Source of the DNA: Ligula intestinalis
Lineage: Eukaryota; Platyhelminthes; Cestoda; Diphyllobothriidea; Diphyllobothriidae
Direction: 5' to 3'
Assembly: GCA_036362985.1 (NCBI GenBank)
Contig: JAYGXS010000003.1
Coordinates: 68,401,880 to 68,465,879, forward strand
Length of the DNA stretch: 64,000 nt
Part shown: in pieces, positions 36,991 through 48,184 of the stretch
Layout of the letters: each line of letters begins with the position of its first letter
Numbering within the stretch: the stretch's first letter is position 1
Notes under the pieces: generated by a model
The model's input: only the letters and a program-made list of their open reading frames with translations
The model's database searches: none
What the model was told of the DNA's origin: nothing
Position numbers and translations under genes: made by a program

Positions 36991-38200
36991 GGCTCAAGAG
37001 CGATTCTCAAGGTACAACCCAAGTGAACGAGTGAGTTCCATATCAATTGGTGAGCGTCCAGCTACCATTACATGTATATAAATATGTATGTCTTGGAAAT
37101 TCGGCATACCAAAAAATAATTTGGTGGAAGAAGTTCGTTGAGAAACGCTGACAAACTTTATTCTAAATTTGCGACCTTGGCACACCATATGGTCATCGTA
37201 CGTGTGGAAAATTTGTTCAGAAAAGTGAGTATTTTAAACATACCAAAAAGACGATAATACTTTGTCATCGTTGGTCAATAGCATGGCTTATTGGTTGACG
37301 CCTTTTTCAAGCTTTCTTGAAGTTGGTGTACCATGCATTGAATTCAACGTGTCTATTAAGGCACGATGGGCAGGAGCCTACAATTCGGGTAAAGGGCCGA
37401 GATCAGGTGTCCCAAGTCACCATGCATACACTTCAAACTGGGCATAAATTCGCATGAGACAAAATCCGAATTGTTGTTCCTAAAACTGCCCTTTCTCGCA
37501 CCTACCTTCACCTGATTTTCATGAACGCAAAAGATAATTTCCCTTTCTTTAAAGATGTTTTATTTTAAAACTCTGCTTATAACAATTTTTGTCTATAGTA
37601 CAATGTTCACAATCATAAGATATTGATCCGTAACTTTCAATAGTGAAGAAAACTACCTGTATCTCAAGAGGCTTTGGATTTGGCCAGTCCTGGCCTGTTC
37701 TTTATTTAGGTATCAGGCGTGAAAAACAGATTTCTGTGCATCAAATCTTTTAAACAAATAAAATCAACGACCTCAAATATTTGCTTTACAACCCTGTTAA
37801 ATTTCGACCCGGACATTTCATGAGTTAGACAATCTACTTTAAAACGCAGCATATTTTTGTTCCATAAGGGCGAAGCATATTTATTTTCTATTTAGACATC
37901 AGCTATGCCATGTTAACTTTCTAGGTCAAGGGAGGACTTTCCTAGTACGAGTGAGAACCAAGGCGAGTAAATAGATACGCACATGCATTTGATATTATTG
38001 TAATGGTGTGGATTGAAAGCGAAATTTCATTAAACTGCGCTTAGCTCATTGATTTTTTTGGGCTAAAGCGGTTTTACAGCCCACCTTCTCCAAATGCGAG
38101 ACGCTACAGACGTGGTCTCGCAGTGGCAAGCTGGGTCGTCCGGTTGCCCCCGAGCAAGCGCGATAGCCCATGACCGCATACGACGTGCGTCCTTTGCCCT
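36991..38200. other. No feature seen
   Basis: Unassigned short ORFs only. No shared repeat recognised. Confidence 0.4.
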
Positions 38201-38207
38201 CACGCGA

Positions 38208-38231
38208 CTGGAGTGCACACATGCACTCCAG
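38208..38231. other. Perfect 10-bp hairpin
   Basis: CTGGAGTGCA and TGCACTCCAG are exact inverted repeats separated by CACA. It lies in a GC-richer tract (38050-38430) just before an LTR-like segment. It could act at DNA or RNA level, but no function can be assigned. Confidence 0.8.
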
Positions 38232-38289
38232 ACTGGCCGGGCCAATCGTCGTCCTTAGACTGACACACACTAAGCCTGCTCTGGGGCAG

Positions 38290-38550
38290 TTGTGACAATT
38301 ACCACGCTGACGGACACTCCAGATTCCGCCCCGAGCGAGGCGGGCGCAGGCAGACGCATTGGTCGTTGAGACGACGACGCGTTCTCACACGGCCCTCACA
38401 GTCGAACGCCATGCCAGACCACGTGCCAACTTCCTCCGAACGCTTTTGTACACAATACATTGTTCCTAACAACCGGGCTTTCCCAAGACTTCTCTCTTCT
38501 CCTAAGAAACCGGCTTTGCAAGTTCGCAGCCGTCAGCCTTAACACTACGT
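38290..38550 (+). repeat. LTR-like repeat, copy 1
   Basis: GC-rich sequence beginning near TGTGACAATTACC and ending in a tail shared with 62640-62770: TGTACACAATACATTGTTCC, a GGCTTTCCCAAGACTTCTC stretch, CCTAAGAAACC and CGCAG. A TACACAATA-A signal followed by a T/C-rich stretch is typical of retrotransposon LTR R/U5 regions. No primer-binding site or internal coding region was found, so a solo LTR is only a suggestion. Confidence 0.4.
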
Positions 38551-39251
38551 GAAAGAGTTTTGATCAACCAAGCCCAATTTCCCTTCAATAGTTTTACGAA
38601 TTTCATCACCTTTAACCTTTTTAACCTTAACGTTAAAAATTGTTTATTATTTGTTTTTAAAGTATTATCTAGCCGCAAAATTGAGCATATTCCTGTGAGA
38701 TATATCAGAACTTTCTCGTAACTTGCTTTTTAAGAGTAAGTTTCGCCATTCCAAATTTCTAATTCCTTTGAAATAAATTATTTTGCATGGTTGAATGCTC
38801 CCCTTGATTGGTGGCATAACGCTCCTCAACTCACTCATTTCTGTAGTCGAAGTGAAATCGATCGACACAGAGGGAAACCTGCCTCATCCTTTTCAAGTTG
38901 AAAATAATTCTTATACTTTTATGTATTAGGACTTAAGTAAAACCCCTACATATTTACCGTTACTTTTATGTTTTGAATCAGAACGTTCCATGCACCTTTG
39001 ATAATATGTCTTCTATCCACCAAACCTCACTTCAAAGGAAACTCTCGAGTTCCCATAACGCAATAAACTGCAACCTGTTTGCAAAAGTTGCCGTAACTTA
39101 CTATCGCATGGAAAATATACACGCACCTCCCTGTTGCAAGTTAAAAAGGGCGGTGAGCATATGTGCCCCAGTTTTACATGCAGTCTTAGTCAGTCATTTG
39201 TCAACGAGAGTGCGTTTTAATTTTTAATAAGTACATCAGCGTAGCGACTTA

Positions 39252-39340
39252 AGAGGCGCTGCCAGTCGCAAGAGGACGCTGAAAGTAACTCTCCGTAATA
39301 CAGCTGGCCTTTTAGTAAATTTGGGATAGATAAGGGTTAA
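39252..39340 (+). repeat. Repeat family C, copy C1
   Basis: GAGGCGCTG, then AACTCTCCGTAATA, then GATAAGGGTTAAAA-AAAGG match in order the segment at 46190-46290. Class unknown. Confidence 0.5.
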
Positions 39341-41339
39341 AAGAAAAGGTTTGGCTTAGGAATCCTTGGATAAAAAAGAAGGCTTTTCGAGCACCGTATC
39401 ACTTGGTCTTGGGCTGTCTTAACTCTTAAATGAGTCCATTTTCAGAGATGAAAAGTAGCATCCGAAAGGAGGGTTATAAAAGTGGTCATTGGCCAATCAC
39501 CTATCAGATGTCATCAGGTTGTCAAAGCTTGAGAAACAGCAAGCAAAAATGGTGGAGGGGGCTTTATATTGGTAGGTGCGAATTAATTTTCAGTGAAGTC
39601 GGGGTCGTTCAGGGTCATAAACAGTGATTAGTGTAGCGCCTTGTTATCACGGTAGAGGGTCCTGGTAATCCTGCCTCCTCGTCCGGTCTGTTTTTCGTGG
39701 GGTCCTCTTCGCTGGCAATTCTTACATACGGTTGGCCTTTTTCGGTCCTTCGATCACATACTGGCAAGAGACTATGGACCTATGCCCACCATGATTACCC
39801 TCTTTTGGATACTGTTTCCTATATCTTATTTCTCAGGACAATAGACCAATTGATCCAGTGCTCGAAAAGTTTTCTTCCTTATCCATGCAAAAAACCTGAA
39901 AAGCGAACGTTTTCATACACTTCAGATTATTGTTAAGATTAGGACTGGAACACGGGCATGTGCATCCTTCTGTGCCACTTGCAGCACTGGGGAAGGGGTT
40001 CTTGGTCCCGTTTTTCACCGCAACAGTCCACTGTTCTGATACTGGACCAGAGGGTCTTTTAAAAGTAATCTACCAAATAGTCATTCTTGCTGACAAAGAA
40101 GTAAACAGCCCATTCAGCGTCAAACCTAACACCTTAGTTTCTTCCGGCAATCAGTATTGATAGAAGAAAACCCATCCCATGCGACTTGCATAGGATCCAT
40201 CTTATGAAGCCGACGTGTTGTAACCCTTCGCATCAGCATTTATCTGTCCGACATCAAAATTTTCCTCTTTTTTACCCATTTGGCAAAATGTTTTCGTAAA
40301 CTAGTTCAAAACTGAATAGCAGGCCGAAAATTTGGATTCTGTTTCGGTTTAGGTGGTTTACGAATATTGATGTACTCAATATGTCTCCAGCACTGGTCTA
40401 ATCAAAAGGCCAGATGGGTGTTTTTTAGTTCCTATGTCACTAAAAAAGTGAGCTTTGAGAAGTTTGGATCATCGTTTCGCTTCCCGGCCTTCTGATATAT
40501 ACTTAAGTTGTTTTTATTTTTATCTTTTTACTTTCGTTAGAGATCAGTTCGTAAATAAGTGAATAATCTGCGACACTTAACTTCTCATATTCAGTGCAAA
40601 AGTGGCCCATAATCCTTCAATTGAACTCAATCATTTTTAAAAGACAAATTTGTACGTTCCGCCGTAAAGCAAACAGTATTATTGAAACACGGACTACTTT
40701 GTGAACTCCAAGAAAACACTTTTACCATACACATCAGCTTTATAAGACGACCTAAGAATTTCCTCTCAATTAGTAATAGGCCAAATGTTTTCTTTATTCA
40801 AATGTCAAATCGTCAACTAAATAACAACTCTCACTGGACAGCGCTAGCTGGTCTCCAACCACCCTTGAAAAATTACAAATGACAAATGAAAGAAATGGAC
40901 ACACTTTGGAGGGTTTGTCAATAGTTAGGAATAATCAGTTAGGTAGTGCTAGTTGGTGCCCTAGGTGGCGGGTAACACCTCTCTCATGGGTTACAATGAC
41001 ATTTCAAACTAAACCAAAATATGATTCCAGTAAACTATAGTCTTCCTTTATAACTGGCAATGTCTTAGCTACAGGCCGGGAGTCATTGTGATTATGCCTG
41101 AGAGTGTTCAGTTTGCCCTCACATTTTATGCAGCTTTTGCCACAATAATTGTAGATTTTCATTAAACGAATGAACGCTTATTGATTTGTAAGCAAAGCCC
41201 TCCGAAGCAAAAGTAACGGCCCTGGAAATATTAAAAAGGCAGTTTCAGTGTTTATACATTTTCTACCAATAAATTATCCCCAGACTAGTACATTTATATG
41301 GAAACGGGATTGGCAAAACTTGTCATTGATTGAAATTTC
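39341..41339. other. No feature seen
   Basis: ORFs of 60-84 codons (for example 39697-39936 and 39930-40160 plus) are unassigned. No shared repeats recognised. Confidence 0.4.
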
Positions 41340-41745
41340 TGCAACAGTATTTTAGGTAGTGCACCTCATATACCTCTAGTCCCAGCATTTTGTCCTATGG
41401 AAACCGTGATTATAGGTGTTTCATGGATGGGGAAGTTAAATAGGCAGTGAAATATACTTTTATAACTGCTTTTTGCATTTTATTTTGCTTCATTGGAAAA
41501 TATTGTTGGTTTATGCCTGTAGATTTTCCTAATCTTTATTAATGTTTGACGTATCGCAGAGAAACTCAATTACTAAAATGCACGTCTCTTGAAATTCCTG
41601 AAAGAATAAAATTGGTGGTTAGGAGGTTGTCCATCTCAACATACCTGAGGTCCACCTTACTTTTCTGGAGTTAAGTAAGTGAAATCGGAGGTGTGAAGCA
41701 CCGCACACATCTTTAATTTACATGCGTGACAACTTTGCGTGGGTT
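41340..41745 (+). mobile_element. TIR element family A, copy A2 (left part only)
   Basis: Aligns with 4500-4905 of A1: GCAACAGTATTTTAGGTAG (end), CCCAGCATTTTGTCCTATG, TGTAGATTTTCCTAATCT, TACCTGAGGTCCACCTTAC and GAAGCACCGCACACATCTT. The right TIR is missing. The foldback element D2 begins about 50 bp further on, so the right part was probably lost before or when D2 arrived. Confidence 0.8.
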
Positions 41746-41795
41746 TATATTATTAAACTTATTCATATGTTAGTTCGGCTTTCAGTTCATTAGTA

Positions 41796-42788
41796 CAGTA
41801 GACGCCATAATTCACGCAAAATTTCGACATTGGTGAAAAATTGATACTCTTTCGCTAATCGGTATTGACTCAGGTTGTGATACTGATTATTGTTTAGTCT
41901 ATTCTGAAGTTTATTCCATCATGATAGGATGCGGGTTTTTTACTGAGCTTCTTTCTGACTACCAGCAAAAAGTATCTATTGCAAAACTGGCTACTTAAGT
42001 AGCATGCCTTTTTATCATTGATTTTGACTACCTTTATAAATTCAAATATATTTTATGGAAAACATGCATGAAGGAAATATTTCTTGTACTTGTTTGATAG
42101 AAAATTATGCCTTCTATAAATTTCATACTCAAAGAAAGGGTAGCTTTCGGTTTTAAAAAGTTGCTAACGATGAGCTCTTTTTACAATTGTGAGGTGTTTA
42201 TTCATCATACATCGAATCCACCAGTTTATTAATGCTGACTATACTGCGTAAAATATGTTCCACACCTTTTTTAATATTTTATGACAATTATGTGAATTTT
42301 TCATCAAAAAGATGGCAAAAATATACTTTTTCCTTCAAGAGAATGTACACAGCGCACAGTGTTTAAACTTTGAATTCGAGTGTAGCAGTCACTAGGTTAG
42401 AAAATTATTTGGCAATTGACCAACTTTATTTTAAACCAAATGCTACGCTTTCTCTGAGCATAAAATTTAAAGAAGGCATAATTTTTTATCAAAGAAGTAC
42501 AAGAAATAATTTTTTGTGCATATGTTCCATAAAATATATTTGAATTTATAAAGGCAGTCAAAAGCAATGATAATAAACATGCTACTTAAGCAGCCAGTTT
42601 TGCAAAAGATTATTGCTGTTGGTAGTCCAAAAGAAGCTCGTTAAAAAGCCCGCATCCTATCATGATGGAATAAACTTCAAATTAGCTTACACAATGATCA
42701 GTATGACAACCTGAGTCAATACCGATTAGCGAAAGAGTATGTATTTTTCGCTTTTATCGAAATGTTGCGTGAATTGTGGCGTCTACTG
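41796..42788. mobile_element. Foldback/TIR element family D, copy D2 (993 bp, TA-flanked)
   Basis: Complete copy. CAGTAGACGCCATAATTCAC at 41796 is matched by the reverse complement of 42769-42788, and TA stands on both sides (41794-41795 and 42789-42790). Arms of about 360 bp pair along their length: TTTCGCTAATCGGTATTGAC with 42720-42739, ATCATGATAGGATGCGGG with 42645-42662, and ACTTAAGTAGCATGCC with 42581. The central 270 bp are not inverted. No ORF is present. TA flanks and CAGT ends indicate mobilisation by a Tc1/mariner-type transposase. Confidence 0.92.
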
Positions 42789-42790
42789 TA

Positions 42791-45586
42791 CTATTTTTTT
42801 TCTCGTTTTATCTTATTTTTAGTTCAGTAAGCTTACTTTACTATTTTAGTTACCTGATTTTGTTTTAGTGAACTATTTTTTGAATGTAGTTATTTTCAAA
42901 TTTTTGCATAATCGCACATTTTAATTATGGCGTGCTTTTTGTTGACAAACATTAGATTATTTGAATAATTATTCCTGGTTATCTACTTTTATAAACTTTA
43001 TGTTTTATTCATATTTCCATTCATTTGTATTGCCCAGACTGTATACTCTTTATTACACCCTGTCTTGTACTAGAAAAAGATGAGGTTTTTGCGTGTTTTA
43101 CCGGAACAATCGTTCGATGGAACCTTTAAAAGCATATGGAAAGCTTCCTTGGGGCTCAAACAATGCCCAAAATCAAAAACATGTAGGAGAAGAGCGTGTC
43201 CATGTTTCTAATTTTGCCTTCTTTCAACCACGTCTGGAGGTCTTTCTTTATTCTTTTAGATAGGCGTCAATTCCTGCTACAAATATAACTTGTTACTATG
43301 GGGTTAGTGAAGGAGTATGTGCACGTTGAGGTGGTCTTAGATGGCAACCCATCCTTACCTTACCCAGTTAAACCAGGTAAGAATAATATCCGAGCCCTTG
43401 CTGCTAGGAAGGTTCACGAGACTATTCGATCGGGGCGTCATTCTGTGAGTTAACTTGTTACGCCTCTGTGAAATGGAACTTTGAAAAAGAGATTTTTCTT
43501 TTCCGCAAAGGGACAATGTCATTATGGACTCACCTCGTAGACGTCGATTTTTTCGTGATCAAGTTGACTTAATTTCATCTAAGCAATCAACTTACTGACT
43601 TAGACATTACGGTTGCTACGTTTATAACGTATTTGCTACGGCCAGCCCAGAAGCCGATGTAGCTTTCCTCTTGAATGCTGTAAATCAAGCACAACTGTCC
43701 ATAAAAATCACATTGTAAATGGAAACAACAGATTTATTCTCGTAGACGTCCTTTTGAGCAGCCGATCTCACAATAGTGTTCGAAGTAGCGTTTAATGGAA
43801 GAAAACCTGATCGGATTAGGCAAGTTGGTCTTGTTCGCACACGTGTTTTTCGTTGAGGTGTCGTGTTTACTTGATGCAATTTTCTGCCCCCGCCCCTCGA
43901 CATGACTATTCATAATTCCTTTTACTTTTCTGTGCAGACCCGATTTTTTCGTTTAGACAAAATTTAATCAATATATATAATTATTGACCGGTTTTACTGG
44001 ATCTCCTTCCTAGCTTAATATGCTGGCCCGATCATAATTTATATAAAAACAGGCGTATGATCGCCGACTATTGTTTTGAAAACTTAAATATTTGTACTTT
44101 TGAAGCATATCAACATCAAACTCAAGAATAGTACGGTTTAAGCACGTGGGGGTGAAAAATATGTCGGTAAATAATTTACTGCTACCAAAAGTTTTGATTG
44201 ATTTAATGAGTTATTTATTTACATTTTGCTTTAATACGTTAATGATTCATTGCCAATAGAAGCATGGCTTGCGTAAAGAATGAATAAAGTTTCAAGTCCT
44301 ATGAGTATGCATGCATCATAGAAGTTATATCTTAATGCAGCCTCTGTCATGGAAAAAAAACTTCTGAATGAATGTGTGCTAAGATTTATTTTAATTTTTT
44401 TAAGAGTCAACCGTTTGAAAATAGGACTTCCAAGTTTGAGAACCTTCCCTTTTAAGTGACTTGTCCTGATTAATTTAAACGAAAATTGAGCTGTCAAGAA
44501 CAGTAGCGTCCTCTCATACGTACGTAACATACTTCAGATTTATGAGTTTCTTTCCTCCACTTCAAAGTAAAATGATCAAATTCATTTAGTCTGTGTTTGC
44601 CAATCCTGATATTTACTTTTTCGTTAAATTCTTTTGCTGTCTTTTTAACTTTATTTACCCGTCAGCGGTTGTTTTCAAGGAAAACGCGCCCAGCTAACGT
44701 CTAACATTCTAGACATTATCAGTGCACTCATGTCGAATTCTTACGGATGATTTGTTCAACTTAGTCATTACTCCACTTGATCCTTTTACACCTCACGTGT
44801 TATGCCATGACGAGTTATATTACTCACCAACGATACTACTATGTCTTCTGTTGAAGTCATCCAATTAAGAATATACGCTGTCTTTTTCCTTATCTCAGAT
44901 TCTCAATAAAATGCAGTTAACGATGTCAAATATTGGATGACAGTAGGCAAAATATTCCTCTAAGTCGTTTATAACTTCTTATAAGTCCCGCTTTTCTCAA
45001 CAAGTTTCCAAATGTGTAAGGCCTCTCGAAAGCTTCCTGATAATTATTCCTAACGTTGTGTTATAACACCTAATTATTCAGGACAAAAACGTTCCGCTTT
45101 TCATCTTCCGGGAAAACCCTTTTGTCTAGTTAATGCAAGCATTCGTCGATCTGTCCACTTGCAGATTTTATGCCTAAAAACGACACCTCTTTACTATTGT
45201 ATCATTTGGTCGGAGCTTTGAAGTAGCCGCTTCGAATGAAGACAATAAAACATTTATATATTGATACAAATGTCTAAACCCATCTGCTGTCCCCTAGCAC
45301 GCACGTCAGGTTTTGTTCTGAACAAACAAAAGGATTTTTTAAATATATGAATCTTTAAAACTGGTCATTTGCTTTCAAGTAAATTATTAGTTCTAACTAT
45401 GATTCTCCTCATCCCCTCCTGCGAACTTAAATCCAACTAGTCGGCTTACCGCGTTTTCCTATTTAACACTTTTTTGTGTGAATGAGCCATAAAAGGCTAA
45501 TTTCTGAACTATATGAGCTAACTCCAATAGCTACGAAAGTTTTTGAAAATTTTCTTAATTCACTTGACGCAATTTTGAAAAATGCA
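42791..45586. other. No feature seen; AT-rich
   Basis: A 99-codon minus ORF (44231-44530) and other short ORFs lack recognised motifs. 43300-43700 is somewhat GC-richer, without coding evidence. Confidence 0.4.
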
Positions 45587-45665
45587 TGGCCTCGGTGTGA
45601 GTCGAACCCGCAGAGCAGGGGAGGCTTTTGCGCAGCCAATGCTCTACCATTGAGCTACGAGGCTC
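45587..45665 (-). ncRNA. tRNA-like sequence, left arm of G1
   Basis: GCCTCGT pairs with CCGAGGC at 6 of 7 acceptor positions; the D stem AGCTC/GAGC is good; the GGCT/AGCC anticodon-like arm has the 7-nt loop GCGCAAA (GCA in the anticodon place). The T stem does not pair, and position 33 is C instead of T. It is therefore a tRNA-like pol III unit, not a functional tRNA gene; a search program might call it a tRNA-Cys pseudogene. Confidence 0.6.
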
Positions 45666-45920
45666 ATCATTAATCGTGAATTTAATCCGACTTAGATCGA
45701 TTTTACCTACCGAACTTATTGTTACCATGGAATCCACCAGTACGGAACAGCAAGCTGACTTCCCCGGGCAGGATTTCCCAAGCAATAATCTAAGTTGGGC
45801 AGGGAAAATTGACCCAAGTGTGATTAAATTCACGGTTCACTGTGAGCCTTGTAGCTCAGTAGTAGAGCGTTGGCTGTGCGAAAACGTTCTCTGCTGAGGG
45901 TTTCGACTTCCGCCAGGGCC
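45587..45920. mobile_element. Foldback element G1 with tRNA-like arms (334 bp)
   Basis: The minus-strand unit (45665 to 45587) and plus-strand unit (45844 to 45920) are diverged copies in head-to-head orientation. Each starts GAGCCTYGTAGCTCA, has a D-arm/A box (TAGCTCARTRGTAGAGC) and a T-arm/B box (CGGGTTCGACTC; degraded GGGTTTCGACTT on the right), and closes with a GGCC end that pairs with GGCCT-like starts. Inside them the inversion continues: CGTGAATTTAATC (45676) against GATTAAATTCACG (45822). Total arms are about 145 bp around a 45-bp centre. Confidence 0.8.
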
Positions 45921-46189
45921 GTTTACTTTTCACAATTGGATCAACTGAATTATCTCTAATAACAAACGGAGCAAAAGATGGGTGAAATAAGTTGCAGTAT
46001 TTCTCTAAAACTCCATTCATGACTTAACAAAGAGGTTCTTTGAACGAAGCGATCTCAATCTTCTTTCGGTCAGCAATTTTCTTTTAAGACTTCTTTGTAA
46101 TATTATTTGAGTGACAGCCGAAGTTACTTCTTTGCCAAAGAAACAGAGCATTTTTTTTCTTTTTCATAAGTTATTTCGAGCGGTGAGAT

Positions 46190-46300
46190 GAGAGGCGCTG
46201 ACATTTATGCCCAGGCATAAGAAAAAAACTCTCCATAATGTAAGCGTTAAAGTACAGGGAGATTAGTTAAGGGTTAAAATTAAGGTTCAGGTCAGGTCAG
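46190..46300 (+). repeat. Repeat family C, copy C2
   Basis: GAGGCGCTG, AACTCTCCATAATG and GTTAAGGGTTAAAATTAAGG repeat the order seen at 39252. It leads into a purine-rich G-skewed stretch (46260-46470) with repeated AGGTCAGGTCAGG, TTAGGG and TAAGGG words on the plus strand. Confidence 0.5.
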
Positions 46301-46509
46301 GTTTAATTCAGGGAAATATGGGTATATACCTTTGAACTCCCTATAAGTTAGGGATTGGTTAGGGCAAATGATATGATTAAGGCAAGACTAGGATTACTTT
46401 TAAGGATTCGGTCATGGTAAGGGCACGGGATTGTGAACAGCTAGGGGTAGGACTGTCTTTAGGGATCATTTTGCCTTCGGCTTATAACAGTACTTTACTT
46501 TAACAATTT

Positions 46510-46796
46510 TTAATAACCCGACTTCCCCTTTTTTATTAAATTCCGCCAATATAAGTTTTAATTTCTCTCAATTGCCCTCGATATCCTGAGCAAAAGAATT
46601 TATGTTGATGGATTTGATTCAATTCAGTACATTAAAACAAATAAAAGTGTCTTTTATGCAATATTTTTCGATCATTTCCACCACAATTAAAGATTTATTT
46701 ACGCTCACACTTACAAATGTTTCACCGAAAAATATGTTAGATAGTTGAGTGGGAGAGGAATTTATTTAAGGGGCCCTACATGACAGTTTTGCCCAG
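46510..46796 (+). repeat. Dispersed repeat family B, copy B2
   Basis: Second copy of the repeat at 5718-6045, with ATTAAATTCCGCCAATATAA, TCTCTCAATTG, TCAGTACATTAAAAC and GGGCCCTACATGACAGTT in the same order. It directly follows C2, so B and C may be parts of one larger element, though C1 and B1 occur alone. Confidence 0.7.
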
Positions 46797-47014
46797 CGAG
46801 GTCATTTGTCATACGCTGATGATTCATATTTCCCTGCTTTACCACTTATATAATAGGCTCTGTTCATTTTTTAAAATTCAGTGGTAGGTTTTTATTATGT
46901 TTCCCTCTGGCGATGTAGTTAAGCAATAAGTACCCAAAATGTACATGCAAATTAAGAGGATCGGTGTACACATATGTACTAAGAGGAGTTCATTAGAGCC
47001 TATTTTGATCAGCT

Positions 47015-47204
47015 CTGTGGCCTCGGTGGAATATGAACCCACGACAGCCCTAACCACCCGAACCGCAAGGAGGCTGCACCATGAGCTGTGAATTTAATTC
47101 ACAGACGGCTCCCGGTGAGGCCTAGTAGCTCTGGTGGTGGGAGCGTTGGCTGTATGTAAGCCTTTCCCTTACTGTCGTAGATTCGGTTGCCACCGAGACC
47201 ACAG
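47015..47204. mobile_element. Foldback element G2 with tRNA-like arms (190 bp)
   Basis: The ends CTGTGGCCTCGGTGG (47015-47029) and CCACCGAGACCACAG (47190-47204) are inverted repeats with one mismatch. Minus-strand GTGGGTTCATATTCCACC and plus-strand GTAGATTCGGTTGCCACC are B-box-like, and GTAGCTCTGGTGGTGGGAGC is A-box-like, in head-to-head orientation as in G1. The centre holds a near-perfect palindrome, CTGTGAATTTAATTCACAG (47086-47104). Confidence 0.75.
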
Positions 47205-47797
47205 AATTTGTCACAGTCCTGTCACATGAATCGTTCAACTCTACCAAATCGACTATTAAGAGCAGTGCTCTGTAGCTAAATTGGGTCTATCAGTAGAACG
47301 AGGTTTCGCGTTTTCTCCTTTGAAATCTGCAGGTTTCCGAGGAAATCAATGATTTGCAATATGACGCCCCATGTTAAACCATACGAAATATTTAATACTA
47401 AAGATATTGCTGGCCAATACAAGCGTAAAGCGTTTAAAAACATCTTTGAAAGATGTTCAGTATTTAAATATCAATCGTGCTCTTTGGAATATAATCAATT
47501 AAGCATTGTATTACCACATAGAGATCAATAGATTAATTCATTCAGCGAAACTTATGGTTGTGTGTACTGCCTCCTTTTTTGCAGAGGGCCTGCCAACCTC
47601 AATCTAGGCATATAACGAACAGTGGTAAAACCTTTTTTAATTTATTTGCAGATCGGCTATCAACGGGATTATTTAAAAAAATAGCACAGTACCACGCTTG
47701 CTAAATGGGAAGTTCTTGTCAAAATTAATTTGCACTTCAAGCGTAACAGGTTGTAGGACGTAAGTGTAGCGGTTTTCCCCTCGCATTTTTTACCAAC

Positions 47798-48184
47798 TTG
47801 CATAAAATTAGATCACTGCTCCATCCGCTGATCTTCCAATCAAACAAAATGCATGAATGCTCCAAACTGCTCTCCCAACTGAACGCTTCACTGATTGCAA
47901 AACTCATTTCGAAAACTGTCAAAGATAATCAGTTGCTTCGGTTTGAAGCAGCTATGTGGTCTGGATGCCTCGGCTTTGCATCTCGACCGCATAAGAAATG
48001 CAAACGCAATCTAATGTGCTCTAAATCTGCTCTTTATTTCAGTTCTGTTGAGACGCCTCTGAGCTCAGAGGACGATTTAATCCGTAAAATAATTTTCCTT
48101 CTTGTGCAGTCAACTGCAGCATACTTTTGGAGAAGCGTAGGCACACTATCCGCTAGTTTGGTAGTAGATCTGTGCAACAGCTAA
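47798..48184 (+). CDS. Unassigned 128-codon ORF, possible exon or remnant
   Basis: The translation contains CSKLLSQLNASLIAKLISKT and TPLSSEDDLIRKIIFLLVQS with balanced composition, unlike most AT-driven ORFs here. No domain is recognised. EDDLIRKI resembles a phrase often seen near the C-terminus of CR1-like LINE proteins, but the flanks do not match the LINE copies at 53481 and 56203. A chance ORF of this length is plausible. Confidence 0.2.
   Translation: MHKIRSLLHPLIFQSNKMHECSKLLSQLNASLIAKLISKTVKDNQLLRFEAAMWSGCLGFASRPHKKCKRNLMCSKSALYFSSVETPLSSEDDLIRKIIFLLVQSTAAYFWRSVGTLSASLVVDLCNS

Noticed and set aside
45587..45920. Functional tRNA genes
   Set aside because: T stems do not pair, position 33 is wrong and the right copy has lost its B box; the paired inverted layout fits a mobile repeat.
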